A stretch of 64,000 nucleotides of DNA from Rubrivivax sp. (GTDB taxonomy: Bacteria > Pseudomonadota > Gammaproteobacteria > Burkholderiales > Burkholderiaceae_C). This document shows positions 18,588-26,689 of the stretch, piece by piece. The number at the start of each line of letters is the position of its first letter. Position 1 is the stretch's first letter. The notes beneath the pieces are model-generated. The model saw only the letters and a program-made list of their open reading frames with translations. It made no database searches and was not told the origin of the DNA. A program made the translations under genes and the position numbers. The stretch spans positions 62,001 to 126,000 of the forward strand of contig JADJYX010000013.1 in NCBI GenBank assembly GCA_016719535.1. The letters are read 5' to 3'.

Positions 18588-19685
18588 TCAGGAGATGCTC
18601 TCGACCTGCCGCGACTGCTGGTAAGCGCTGCCGAAGCGGTTGGCCAGAAAAGCCGGCAGCGGCACCTGCTCCTGGCGGATGAAGCCGCGCGGCGGCAGCA
18701 TGCCTTCGCGGAAGAGGTCGACCGCGGCGCACACGCCGGCGGCGGTGGTGATCTGGATCGCCGACCGGGCCGCCAGGCCATCGCCCCGCTCGGCGAAGAT
18801 CTTGCGCGCAAACACCTCCTGCAGCAGCACGCCGTCGCGCAGGCCACTGACGGTGACGAAGACGAGCACCACGTCCTGCATCGTGCTGGGCACCGCGCGG
18901 CGCAGGATGGTCTTCAGCGTCTCGACGTCGTATTTGAGCTGCAGTTCGTCCAGCAGCACCTTCATCAGCGCGCGGTGGCCGGGGTAGCGCACGCTCTTGT
19001 AGTCCAGCGTCTGCACGCGGCCGCCCAGCGTGTCGCACAGCGTGCCCAGGCCGCCCGAGGTGTTGAAGGCCTCGTATTCGACGCCGTCCAGCGAGAAATG
19101 CTCCAACCCTTCCAGCGGCAGCGCCTCGATGCGGCGGCCTTCGTGGATGGCCTCGCAGGGGTGGCAATATTCGTTGATCAGGCCGTCGACCGACCAGGTC
19201 AGGTTGTATTTGAGCGCGTTGGTCGGGAAGGCGGGCAGCGCGCCGACGCGCATCTTGACCTCCTGCAGCGATTCGAAGCCCTGCGCCAGGTGGTGGGCGA
19301 CGATGCCGATGAAGCCCGGCGCCAGCCCGCATTGCGGCATGAAGGCGGTGGGCGCGCCGTCGGCCAGGCGCTGGATGGCCTGGGTGGCGGCGACGTCCTC
19401 GGTGAGGTCGAAATAGTGGCACTGCGCCTCGCGCGCCTGCGTCGCGGCCAGCGTCGCCAGGTGGTAGGGCAAGGCATTGATGACCGCCTGCTGGCCGCGC
19501 AGCGCGCGCAGCAGCACGGCCGGGTCGGCGGTGTCGCCGGTGCTGCGATGCACCGGCAGCGGGCCCAGGCGCGCCAGCGCGGCCTCGTCGCGGTCGAGCA
19601 CGGTCAGTTCGTAGTCGCCGCTGGTGGCCAGCAGGCGGGCGATGGTCTGGCCGATGTGGCCGGCGCCAAGCAGGGTGATGCGCAT
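18588..19685 (-). CDS. Saccharopine dehydrogenase family oxidoreductase
   Basis: The product is 365 residues from the ATG at 19685, which has a CGGAG ribosome-binding site 7 nt upstream; a longer frame reaching 19895 is not supported. The Rossmann motif ITLLGAGHIGQTIARLLA is at the N-terminus, followed by VINALPYH and FDLTEDVAAT, and a C-terminal saccharopine-dehydrogenase-like domain (GFIGIVAHHL, NTSGGLGTLCDTL). Family members are NAD(P)-dependent enzymes such as saccharopine or lysine 6-dehydrogenases or carboxynorspermidine synthase. Substrate cannot be assigned from sequence; neighbours (NAD salvage genes downstream, a restriction-like gene upstream) do not help. Confidence 0.8.
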   Translation of the reverse strand: MRITLLGAGHIGQTIARLLATSGDYELTVLDRDEAALARLGPLPVHRSTGDTADPAVLLRALRGQQAVINALPYHLATLAATQAREAQCHYFDLTEDVAATQAIQRLADGAPTAFMPQCGLAPGFIGIVAHHLAQGFESLQEVKMRVGALPAFPTNALKYNLTWSVDGLINEYCHPCEAIHEGRRIEALPLEGLEHFSLDGVEYEAFNTSGGLGTLCDTLGGRVQTLDYKSVRYPGHRALMKVLLDELQLKYDVETLKTILRRAVPSTMQDVVLVFVTVSGLRDGVLLQEVFARKIFAERGDGLAARSAIQITTAAGVCAAVDLFREGMLPPRGFIRQEQVPLPAFLANRFGSAYQQSRQVESIS

Positions 19686-19800
19686 GGGGGACTCCGTCGA
19701 CAGTGACGGCAGTCTGGGCGCCACGCCCGTCGAAAACCAGTGCGCTAACGGCGAAAGATTGGCTCGACCCGCCGAAGCGGCAGCAACGGCCGCCGATTCG

Positions 19801-20382
19801 TCAGCGCGGCAGTGGCATGCCGTTGAGCGCCTGCGCGATCTCGGCGGCCTGCCAGACCGCGATGCGGTGGCGGGCGGCAAAAGGCCGCGCCGCATCGCTG
19901 AGCCCGCCCAGGCCGATCAGCAGCGCATCGGCCACGTCGGCCTGTTCGCGTGCGGCCTGCAGCGCGCGCAGTGCCTCCAGCCCGGTCTGCGCCGATTTCC
20001 AGCGGCGCGCGCTGACCAGCATGCGCCGGCCCTGGCGTTCGAGTTCGAAGTCGAAGGCCTCGGACTTGACGCGCTGCACCGTCCAGCCGTCGCGCCGGAA
20101 GGCCTGTTCCAGCAGCGCCGAAAACGCCGGCCAGGCCATGCGCGAGACGGCCTCGCGCGTGGCCTCGACGCGCGCCGTGCTCGGCAGCTTCCACTGCCGC
20201 CACGCGGCCACTGCGGCGATGACGAGGAAGGGAAAGCCGCTGAAGGCACCGACCGCCTTGTAGTCGGGGGGCAGCAGCGCCCCGGCCACGAGGCCGATCG
20301 CCGCCGCAATGCCGAAACTGACCCACCACGGCTTGCGCAGCAGCACCGCAAACAGCGAGTTGGGCGCCATCTTCAGCTTCAC
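19801..20382 (-). CDS. Membrane-anchored Mrr-like (restriction endonuclease fold) protein
   Basis: The product is 193 residues from a GTG at 20382 (AAAGG ribosome-binding site 6 nt upstream); an ATG at 20370 is the alternative. Two hydrophobic helices (WWVSFGIAAAIGLVAGALL and FSGFPFLVIAAVAAW) form an N-terminal hairpin in the membrane. The rest resembles the Mrr catalytic domain: FSALLEQAFRRDGWTVQRVK, then FDFELERQGRRMLVSARRWK, and a C-terminal half with ALLIGLGGLSDAARPFA. In active Mrr proteins the central strand reads like D...Q-C-K; here it is SARRWK, so the catalytic lysine seems displaced or lost. It lies 32 bp after rpe. Function is uncertain. Confidence 0.65.
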   Translation of the reverse strand: MKLKMAPNSLFAVLLRKPWWVSFGIAAAIGLVAGALLPPDYKAVGAFSGFPFLVIAAVAAWRQWKLPSTARVEATREAVSRMAWPAFSALLEQAFRRDGWTVQRVKSEAFDFELERQGRRMLVSARRWKSAQTGLEALRALQAAREQADVADALLIGLGGLSDAARPFAARHRIAVWQAAEIAQALNGMPLPR

Positions 20383-20414
20383 GCCGGCCTTTCGGGGTCG
20401 GTGGAAGGGGAAGC

Positions 20415-21077
20415 TCAGCGCGCCAGTTCGCGGCGCATGGCGTCGATCACGGCGCGGTAGTCGGGCTGGCTGAAGATCGCGCTGCCGGCCACGAAGGTAT
20501 CGGCACCGGCGTCGGCCACGCGGCGGATGTTGTCGACCTTGATGCCGCCGTCGACCTCCAGACGGATGTCGCGACCGCTGGCCTCGATGAGCTTGCGCGC
20601 GCGCTCGACCTTGCGCAGCGCGCTGTCGATGAAGCTCTGGCCGCCGAAGCCGGGGTTGACGCTCATGATGAGCACCAGATCGACCTTGTCGATCACCCAG
20701 TCCAGCACGTCCAGCGGCGTGGCCGGGTTGAACACCAGGCCGGAGAGCTTGCCCTCGGCGCGGATCAGCTGCAGCGTGCGGTCGACATGCGTGCTGGCGT
20801 CGGGGTGGAAGCTCACCAGGTCGGCGCCGGCCTTGCAGAAGGCCTGCGCCAGCGCGTCGACCGGCTGCACCATCAGGTGCACGTCGATCGGCGCCGTGGT
20901 GTGCGGCCGCAGCGCCTGGCAGACCATCGGGCCGAAGGTGAGGTTGGGCACGTAATGGTTGTCCATCACGTCGAAGTGGATCCAGTCGGCACCGGCGGCG
21001 ACGACGGCTTTCACCTCGTCGCCCAGGCGGGCGAAGTCGGCGGACAGGATCGAAGGGGCGATGCGGTAGGTCTTCAT
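20415..21077 (-). CDS. rpe: Ribulose-phosphate 3-epimerase
   Basis: The product has 220 residues and interconverts ribulose 5-phosphate and xylulose 5-phosphate in the pentose phosphate and Calvin cycles. The TIM-barrel signatures are complete: APSILSADFARLGDEV with the Ser and Asp of the active site, HFDVMDNHYVPNLTFGP with a metal-binding His-x-Asp, HLMV, LIMSVNPGFGGQ, and LEVDGGIKVDN with GSAIF for phosphate binding. A TAGAAT -10-like box lies 9-15 bp before the start codon and a run of 12 G (on this strand) lies just upstream of that. Confidence 0.97.
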   Translation of the reverse strand: MKTYRIAPSILSADFARLGDEVKAVVAAGADWIHFDVMDNHYVPNLTFGPMVCQALRPHTTAPIDVHLMVQPVDALAQAFCKAGADLVSFHPDASTHVDRTLQLIRAEGKLSGLVFNPATPLDVLDWVIDKVDLVLIMSVNPGFGGQSFIDSALRKVERARKLIEASGRDIRLEVDGGIKVDNIRRVADAGADTFVAGSAIFSQPDYRAVIDAMRRELAR

Positions 21078-21099
21078 GAGCCGCGCATTCTAGGCGGCA

Positions 21100-21111
21100 C
21101 CCCCCCCCCCC
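21100..21111. repeat. Homopolymer run of 12 C in a divergent promoter region
   Basis: Twelve consecutive C bases stand between rpe (minus) and the serralysin-like gene (plus). For rpe, the run falls in the spacer just upstream of TAGAAT (21092-21087). For the protease gene it covers the -35/spacer region of a TAACAT -10-like box (21122-21127). Long mononucleotide runs slip during replication, so this is a candidate promoter phase-variation site, or a sequencing-length uncertainty. Confidence 0.85.
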
Positions 21112-21132
21112 GGCTGCGCTCTAACATCGCCG

Positions 21133-21146
21133 GCCGCGATCGCGGC
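21133..21146. promoter_or_regulatory. 14-bp perfect palindrome upstream of the serralysin-like gene
   Basis: GCCGCGATCGCGGC is a perfect palindrome lying 24-37 bp before the TTG start and just downstream of the candidate -10 box. It could be an operator or an mRNA hairpin near the ribosome-binding site. No binding protein can be named. Confidence 0.35.
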
Positions 21147-21169
21147 GAGTGTGCGGAAGGATTCGACCC

Positions 21170-22486
21170 TTGACCACCGTTTCGGACATCGGCACCCCCG
21201 CTTCGTCCGGCCTGAACCACATCGATGCGCTGCTGGCCAGCGGCCCGGGCTGGAATTGGCTGACCCCGGCGCGCGAGACGCTGCGCTATACCTTCTCGCT
21301 CGATGGGGGGTCGCACGAAGCCGGCGGCACCCATCTCGCCGGCACGCCGGTGGCGTTCAACGCCCGGCAGCAGGCGGCCGCGGCGCAGGCCCTTGACCGG
21401 CTGCAGCAGATCACGGGCATCGAATTTGTGGCCACCGCAGATCCCGCAGCCGCCGACCTGCACTTCGCGGCGGTCGACCTGGTCGGCCCCACGGTGGCGG
21501 GGTTTACCAGCATCCGTTCGAGCTACCGCTACAGCGGCGGCGAGGTACTCGCCTACGACGCCGACGCCTGGGTCTATCTGGACCATGCCGAGTTTGCCGC
21601 TGCCAACGGCAACCCGGAACCCGGGACCACCGGCTACGAGGTGCTGCTGCACGAGCTGGGGCATGCGGTCGGGCTCAAGCATCCCTTCGAAGGCGGCGTC
21701 CGGCTCGGCAGCGCCGTGGACTCGACGCAATTCACGCTGATGTCCTACACCGCGGACGGCGGCCCGCATGCCGACTTCGCGCCCTATGACGTCGCGGCGC
21801 TCGCCTTCCTGTACGGCGGCGATGGCCTCGGCGGTGCGCTGGGCCAGGGCGGCAGCGGCCAGTACCTGATCGGCACCGCGGCGGCGGACCGCATCACGGG
21901 CGGCCGCGGCCGCGATCGACTCGAGGGCAGCGGCGGCGACGACGGCATCGACGGTGGTGACGGCATCGACACCGCCGTCTATGCGCGGCCACGCACCGAC
22001 TACCAGGTCGGCCCCGGCGGCTCGTCGGTGCGCGCGCTGGCCGGCAACGAAGGCAGCGACCTGCTGCAGCGGACCGAGCGCATTGCCTTTGCCGATGGCT
22101 CGCTGGCGTTCGACCTGGACGGTCCGGCCGGGCTGGTGGCGCGCCTGCTGGGGGCGGTCTTCGGGCCTGACGGGGTCGCCAATGCGGCTTACGCCGGCAT
22201 CGGGCTGGCTGCCGTCGACGCCGGCCTCGGCGGCGTCGGGCTGGCCCAGATGGCGCTCGACGCGCGCCTGGGGCCCGGATTCGAACCCACCGCCGAGATC
22301 ACGCTGCTCTACCAGAACCTGCTGCGCCGGGATCCGCAGGACGACGAGATGGGCCACTGGCTGGGCACGCTGGCCTCCGGTCAGTTCACACCGGCGTCGC
22401 TGGCCCTGATGGCTGCCGAGCTCGATGTCAACGCGTACAACATCGACCTCGTCGGGCTGGCCGCCAGCGGCCTGGCCTTCGGTTGA
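21170..22486 (+). CDS. Serralysin-like M10 metalloprotease with RTX repeats and DUF4214 domain
   Basis: The product is 438 residues from a TTG at 21170, chosen because GGAAGGA stands 8 nt upstream; a GTG at 21149 lacks such a site. The peptidase M10 zinc motif is HELGHAVGLKHPF near residue 160 (three His and Glu present), followed by the Met-turn LMSYTA (~187). Next come short RTX-type glycine repeats (TGGRGRDRLEGSGGDDGIDG, ~240-265) and a C-terminal DUF4214 domain (LYQNLLRRDPQDDEMGHWL, ~375-400). There is no N-terminal signal peptide, which fits a C-terminal type I secretion signal, but no ABC exporter genes are nearby. Likely a secreted calcium-binding zinc protease. Confidence 0.82.
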   Translation: MTTVSDIGTPASSGLNHIDALLASGPGWNWLTPARETLRYTFSLDGGSHEAGGTHLAGTPVAFNARQQAAAAQALDRLQQITGIEFVATADPAAADLHFAAVDLVGPTVAGFTSIRSSYRYSGGEVLAYDADAWVYLDHAEFAAANGNPEPGTTGYEVLLHELGHAVGLKHPFEGGVRLGSAVDSTQFTLMSYTADGGPHADFAPYDVAALAFLYGGDGLGGALGQGGSGQYLIGTAAADRITGGRGRDRLEGSGGDDGIDGGDGIDTAVYARPRTDYQVGPGGSSVRALAGNEGSDLLQRTERIAFADGSLAFDLDGPAGLVARLLGAVFGPDGVANAAYAGIGLAAVDAGLGGVGLAQMALDARLGPGFEPTAEITLLYQNLLRRDPQDDEMGHWLGTLASGQFTPASLALMAAELDVNAYNIDLVGLAASGLAFG

Positions 22487-22541
22487 GGGGCAATCGGCCA
22501 CTGCGGACCAGGGGCGGGCAGCGCACCTCGATAATCCTCCC

Positions 22542-22916
22542 ATGAATCGACCGGAGTTCACCTGCGAGGTGCGCGTGCAGTACGTGCCCGAACAGTCGCA
22601 GCCGCCCGAAGGGCCGTTCGCCTTTGCCTATACCGTGACCATCCGCAACAGCGGCAGCGTCACCGCGCAGCTGGTCGGCCGCCAGTGGCTGATCACCGAC
22701 GCCAACGGCCGGCAGGAGGAGGTGCGCGGGCTGGCCGTCGTCGGCCACCAGCCACTGCTCAAGCCCGGCGAGACCTTCGAATACACCAGCGGCACGCGCA
22801 TCGCCACGCCCCACGGCAGCATGCGCGGCACCTATTTCTGCATGACGGAGGACGCGCGCGCCTTCGAGGCGCCGGTGCCCGAATTCCAGCTCGTCTTCCC
22901 CGGCCTGTTGCACTGA
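22542..22916 (+). CDS. apaG: ApaG family protein
   Basis: The product is 124 residues, the usual ApaG length, with a fibronectin-III-like beta fold: AFAYTVTIRNSGSVTAQLVG, RQWLITDANG, GHQPLLKPGETFEYTSG and GSMRGTYFC. ApaG is linked to cobalt/magnesium resistance and to Ap4A levels, though its biochemistry is unclear. The ATG at 22542 is right for the family. The stop overlaps the start of the next gene (TGATG), a pairing often seen in Burkholderiales. Confidence 0.95.
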   Translation: MNRPEFTCEVRVQYVPEQSQPPEGPFAFAYTVTIRNSGSVTAQLVGRQWLITDANGRQEEVRGLAVVGHQPLLKPGETFEYTSGTRIATPHGSMRGTYFCMTEDARAFEAPVPEFQLVFPGLLH

Positions 22917-24898
22917 TGGGTTCGACCTGGGACCTGACCGCGCTGGTCAACGCCGCCGACGCGCGCGCGCCGCAGGCCGAGCGCCACCTGTGGCTGGTGC
23001 GGCTGATGGAATGGCTGCGCCACGCGCCCACCGCCCCGTCCGCGCCGGCCGCGGGCGAAGGCCGCACGCCGCTGCCCCTGCTGCGCCTGCGCCACCTGCT
23101 CAATGTGGTCGAGCAGCACCCGGCGGTGCGCGCGCAGGTGCAGGGCCTGCTGAGCGCGTTCTGGCGCGACATCGACGCCGCCGCGCTGTTTGCGGATTTC
23201 GGCTTCGGCTCGCGGCTGTCGCTGCGCAGCGAACTGCTCGGCCGCATCCGCCGCCGCCTGCTGCCGGGCACGCCGGAAACGGCCGACCTGGCCGACCTGT
23301 TCCAGCTGCTCTTCGAGCCCGAAGACCTCTCCTGGATCGAGGCCATCGACGAATCGACGCTGTCGCGCGTGGCGGCGCTGCTGGCCACGCCCGATGCCGC
23401 CTGGCGCGCGGCGCTGACCGAGGCCGTCATCATCCTCGTCAGCGCGGTGCATGCCTCGGGCTATGCGCCGGCGCTGCGCCTGCGCATGGACCGCGAGCTG
23501 CTCGTCAACGAGCCCTTCCGCCAGCTGACGATAGGCAGCAACGCGCTGCGCCAGGCGCTGGCCGACGGCTCGCAGGACGAGGTGCTGCAGCACTCGCGCA
23601 TGCTGCGCACGCTGCTCGACGCCTGCCGCCGCGCCGCGGCCAGCGTGTCCGACCACCTCGAAGCCTATGGCGTATCGGTCGACATCGTCTACGAGGTCGA
23701 TCAGCTGCGCGCGCGCACGCGCCGCATCGAGCTGCTGCTCGACGCCCTGCTGGCGCCGCAGCCCCAGCCCGAACTGCTGCGCCTGCTGCGCGAACTGGTG
23801 CGCGTGGCCGGCCAGCAGCGCGGCATCCGCGCCGTGATGGCGCGCCACTATTCGCTGCTGGCGCGCCGGGTGGCCGAGCGCCACGCCGAGACCGGCAGCC
23901 ACTACATCACCCGCGACCGGGGGGAATACCTGGGCATGCTGCGCATGGCCCTGGGCGGCGGCGCCATCATCGCCGGCACCACCTTCGTCAAATTCGCCGT
24001 CGTGGCGATCGGGCTGTCGGCGTTCTGGACCGGCTTCTGGGCCGGCGCCAACTATGCCGTCAGCTTTCTCGTCGTCATGCTGCTGCACTGGACGGTGGCC
24101 ACCAAGCAGCCGGCGATGACCGCGCCGGCGCTGGCCGACAGCCTGCCGCGCGGCGAGGGCAACGACGAAGCCACGCTCGAGGCCTTCGTCGACCGCGTGG
24201 TGCAGCTCATCCGCTCGCAGATCGCCGGCATCGTGGGCAACCTGCTGGCCTGCGCGCCGCTGGTGCTGGCCGTGCAGTGGCTGGCGGTGGCGGTCTTCGG
24301 GCAGCCGCTGGTGGGCGAGCCGCCGTCGCAGTATGTGCTGCACTCGCTCACGCTGCTCGGCCCCACGGCGCTGTTCGCGGCCTTCACCGGCGTGCTGCTG
24401 TTTGCCAGCTCGCTGGTGGCGGGCTGGGCGGAAAACTGGTTCGTCTTCCACCGCCTGGACAGCGCCATCGCCTGGAACCCGCGCATCGTCGCGCGGCTGG
24501 GGGCGGCACGCGCGCTGCGCTGGGCCACCTGGTGGCGCGCCAACATCTCGGGCGTGGCGGCCAATGCGTCGCTGGGCATGATGCTGGGGCTGGTGCCGGC
24601 GCTGCTGGGCTTCGTCGGCGTGCCGCTGGACGTGCGCCACGTGACGCTGTCCACCGGCCAGCTGGCCGCGGCGCTCGGCGGCCTGGGCCTGCAGGCGCTG
24701 TCGATGCCGGCCTTCTGGTGGTGCGCGGCGGCCATTCCCGTGACCGCGGTGCTCAACCTGACGGTCAGCTTCTGGCTCGCCTTCCGCGTGGCGCTGCGCT
24801 CGCGCGGCATCGAGCTGCGCGAGCGCCACCGCATCGGCGCCGCCATCCAGGCGCGCCTGCGGCGCGACCCGTTGAGCTTCATCTGGCCGCGGGCCTGA
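22916..24898 (+). CDS. SpecificRecomb (Gcr-like) family multi-spanning membrane protein
   Basis: The product is 660 residues and belongs to the family named site-specific recombinase (PF10136), after a gonococcal gene; actual recombinase activity is doubtful because the C-terminal half is a membrane protein. The N-terminal ~330 residues are helical and soluble, the family signature YITRDRGEYLGMLRMALGGG is at ~335, then about six membrane segments follow (AVVAIGLSAFWTGFWAGANY, AVSFLVVMLLHW, LLACAPLVLAVQWLAVAVFG and others). No serine or tyrosine recombinase catalytic motif is visible. Translation is coupled to apaG by a TGATG overlap. Confidence 0.85.
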   Translation: MGSTWDLTALVNAADARAPQAERHLWLVRLMEWLRHAPTAPSAPAAGEGRTPLPLLRLRHLLNVVEQHPAVRAQVQGLLSAFWRDIDAAALFADFGFGSRLSLRSELLGRIRRRLLPGTPETADLADLFQLLFEPEDLSWIEAIDESTLSRVAALLATPDAAWRAALTEAVIILVSAVHASGYAPALRLRMDRELLVNEPFRQLTIGSNALRQALADGSQDEVLQHSRMLRTLLDACRRAAASVSDHLEAYGVSVDIVYEVDQLRARTRRIELLLDALLAPQPQPELLRLLRELVRVAGQQRGIRAVMARHYSLLARRVAERHAETGSHYITRDRGEYLGMLRMALGGGAIIAGTTFVKFAVVAIGLSAFWTGFWAGANYAVSFLVVMLLHWTVATKQPAMTAPALADSLPRGEGNDEATLEAFVDRVVQLIRSQIAGIVGNLLACAPLVLAVQWLAVAVFGQPLVGEPPSQYVLHSLTLLGPTALFAAFTGVLLFASSLVAGWAENWFVFHRLDSAIAWNPRIVARLGAARALRWATWWRANISGVAANASLGMMLGLVPALLGFVGVPLDVRHVTLSTGQLAAALGGLGLQALSMPAFWWCAAAIPVTAVLNLTVSFWLAFRVALRSRGIELRERHRIGAAIQARLRRDPLSFIWPRA

Positions 24899-24902
24899 CG
24901 CT

Positions 24903-25022
24903 CTATTCCGGCGGCTCTTCGCGCCCGGGCTCGCCCCTGGGCCGGCCGGCAAACATGGTCCACCAGACGATCAAGACCAGGATGACCAGGGCCGCCAGCG
25001 CTTCGACAATGAGCAGCCACAT
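24903..25022 (-). CDS. Small single-span membrane protein (39 residues)
   Basis: From the ATG at 25022 to TAG at 24903: MWLLIVEALAALVILVLIVW followed by WTMFAGRP and an acidic, proline-rich tail. It has one hydrophobic helix and a short hydrophilic C-terminus. The start codon overlaps, on the opposite strand, the start of mltA. Similar tiny proteins are often annotated beside mltA in Burkholderiales, but I cannot name a function. A chance frame is possible; the clean membrane helix and tidy start favour a gene. Confidence 0.55.
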   Translation of the reverse strand: MWLLIVEALAALVILVLIVWWTMFAGRPRGEPGREEPPE

Positions 25023-26223
25023 GATCCGGGCGAGCCAGCGTGTTGCAGGGGCCGCGATTCTAGGAGCGCTGGCGGCCTGCGGCAGCGCACCGCCGGCACA
25101 GCCCCAGGCGCCGGTGGTGGATCGCCTCCCCGCTGCCGCGCCCGCACCGGCAACCGTGGCGTCGGCACCCGCCGCCCCTGCGCCCGGCCCGGTGATCGAG
25201 CGAGCGCGGGCCCGCTGGGTGGCGGCCCGCTGGTCCGACCTGCCCGGCTTTGCCGCCGACCGCGCCACCGAGCTGTGGCCGGCGCTGCTGGCCGGCTGCG
25301 CGCGCCCGGCGCCGGGCTGGAGCGAGGCCTGCGCACGCGCGCTGCTCGACCCGCCCGCGGGCGACGACGGCGTGCGCCGCTGGCTGGGCCGCCACCTGCA
25401 GCCCTGGCGTGTGGAGGCGGCCGACGGCAATGCCGAAGGCCTGGCCACCGGCTATTTCGAGCCCAGCCTCGAGGCCAGCCGCCAGCCGCGCGGCAACTTC
25501 CGCGTGCCGTTGCACGCAGCGCCGGCCGAGCTGATGGCCAACCCGCCGCCGCGCAAGCCCTGGTATACGCGCCAGCAGCTCGACACGCTGCCGGCCGCGC
25601 GCGCCGCGCTGCGCGGGCTGGAGATCGCCTGGATCGAAAACCCGCTGGACGCGCTGCTGCTGCAGGTGCAGGGCTCGGGCCGGCTGCGCATCACCGAACC
25701 CGATGGCCGCGTCAGCCGCGTGCGCCTGGCCTTTGCGGCGCACAACGAGCAACCCTACCGCTCGCTCGGCCGCTGGCTGATCGACCAGGGCGAGCTGAAT
25801 GCCGACCAGGCCTCGTGGCCCGCCATCAAGGCCTGGGCCCAGCGTGACCCGAAGCGCCTGCCCGAATTGCTGTGGGCCAACCCGCGCGTCGTCTTCTTCG
25901 GCGAGGAGCCGCTGCTCGACCCTGCACAGGGCCCGCGCGGCGCGCAGGGCGTGCCGCTGACGCCGGGGCGCTCGGTGGCTGTCGACCCGCTGGCGGTGCC
26001 GCTGGGCGCGGTGCTGTGGCTGGACACCACCGAGCCGCTGTCGAGCACGCCGCTGCGCCGCCTGGCGATGGCGCAGGACACCGGCAGCGCCATCACCGGC
26101 GCCGTGCGCGCCGACCTCTTCTTCGGCTGGCAGCCCGACGCCGAGCAACTGGCCGGCCGCATGAAGCAGCCGCTGCGCTGGTGGGTGCTGTGGCCGCGGG
26201 GAACACCGCCCAACGGGCCTTGA
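25021..26223 (+). CDS. mltA: Membrane-bound lytic murein transglycosylase A
   Basis: The product is about 400 residues. The lipobox GALAACGS near residue 20 marks it as an outer-membrane lipoprotein, followed by an Ala/Pro-rich linker. The MltA barrel contains GLATGYFEPSLEASR, LQVQGSGRL and YRSLGRWLID, and the 3D domain has the catalytic-Asp region MAQDTGSAITGAVRADLFFG near the C-terminus. MltA cleaves the MurNAc-GlcNAc bond to give 1,6-anhydro-muropeptides, the substrates of cell-wall recycling. Its start overlaps that of the divergent small membrane protein, leaving almost no room for a promoter between them. Confidence 0.93.
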   Translation: MIRASQRVAGAAILGALAACGSAPPAQPQAPVVDRLPAAAPAPATVASAPAAPAPGPVIERARARWVAARWSDLPGFAADRATELWPALLAGCARPAPGWSEACARALLDPPAGDDGVRRWLGRHLQPWRVEAADGNAEGLATGYFEPSLEASRQPRGNFRVPLHAAPAELMANPPPRKPWYTRQQLDTLPAARAALRGLEIAWIENPLDALLLQVQGSGRLRITEPDGRVSRVRLAFAAHNEQPYRSLGRWLIDQGELNADQASWPAIKAWAQRDPKRLPELLWANPRVVFFGEEPLLDPAQGPRGAQGVPLTPGRSVAVDPLAVPLGAVLWLDTTEPLSSTPLRRLAMAQDTGSAITGAVRADLFFGWQPDAEQLAGRMKQPLRWWVLWPRGTPPNGP

Positions 26224-26262
26224 TCGAGGTCAGTTTCGATACCGGTGGGGGTGACAGCGGTA

Positions 26263-26282
26263 TCCGTCTGTCAGCAGACGGA
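26263..26282. terminator. Hairpin after mltA
   Basis: An 8-bp perfect stem (TCCGTCTG ... CAGACGGA) with a TCAG loop lies 40 bp after the mltA stop in the 135-bp gap before the cytochrome gene. No T-run follows; it may act as a weak terminator or an operator for the next operon. Confidence 0.35.
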
Positions 26283-26358
26283 CGAACTTCAGCCGGCCTT
26301 CAGCATCGGCCCGGACCATGTTCGTCGAAGCCCGCCGGGCCCAACGACCGAGGTCACC

Positions 26359-26676
26359 ATGTTTGTGTTCCGACTCCCCCGATCCGCACGCGCTTGCGCC
26401 GCCGCCGCGGCCTGCGCGCTGCTGGCGACAGCCGCCCCGGCACAGACCGTGCCCGCGGGCCGCCTGCTGGCGTCGAACTGCTTCCAGTGCCACGGCACCA
26501 ACGGCAAGGGGCCGGGCTTCGACCGCCTGGCCGGCAAGTCGGCCAGCGACATCTACCACGAGCTGATCGAGTTCCGTGACGGCAAGCAAGGCCCCGGCAT
26601 CATGGCCAGGCATGCCCTGGGGTACAGCGACGCGCAGTTGCGCGAGATCGCCGCCTATTTCGCCACCCAACGCTGA
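26359..26676 (+). CDS. Small monohaem c-type cytochrome, sulfide dehydrogenase subunit-like
   Basis: The product is 105 residues with a Sec signal peptide (ARACAAAAACALLATAAPAQ) and one haem-binding CFQCH near residue 39. The distal Met ligand is probably in GPGIMARHALGYSD (~75-85), and the C-terminal helix LREIAAYFATQ is typical of class I cytochromes. It is 13 bp upstream of a flavocytochrome c flavoprotein and so is the likely electron-accepting haem subunit (FccA/SoxE type). Unlike the dihaem FccA of Allochromatium it has a single haem. It would pass electrons from sulfide oxidation to the respiratory chain in the periplasm. Confidence 0.85.
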   Translation: MFVFRLPRSARACAAAAACALLATAAPAQTVPAGRLLASNCFQCHGTNGKGPGFDRLAGKSASDIYHELIEFRDGKQGPGIMARHALGYSDAQLREIAAYFATQR

Positions 26677-26689
26677 CCCGGAGCCCCCC

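Noticed and set aside
22916..24898. Active site-specific recombinase
   Set aside because: The family name is historical; the protein has many membrane segments and no recombinase catalytic motif.
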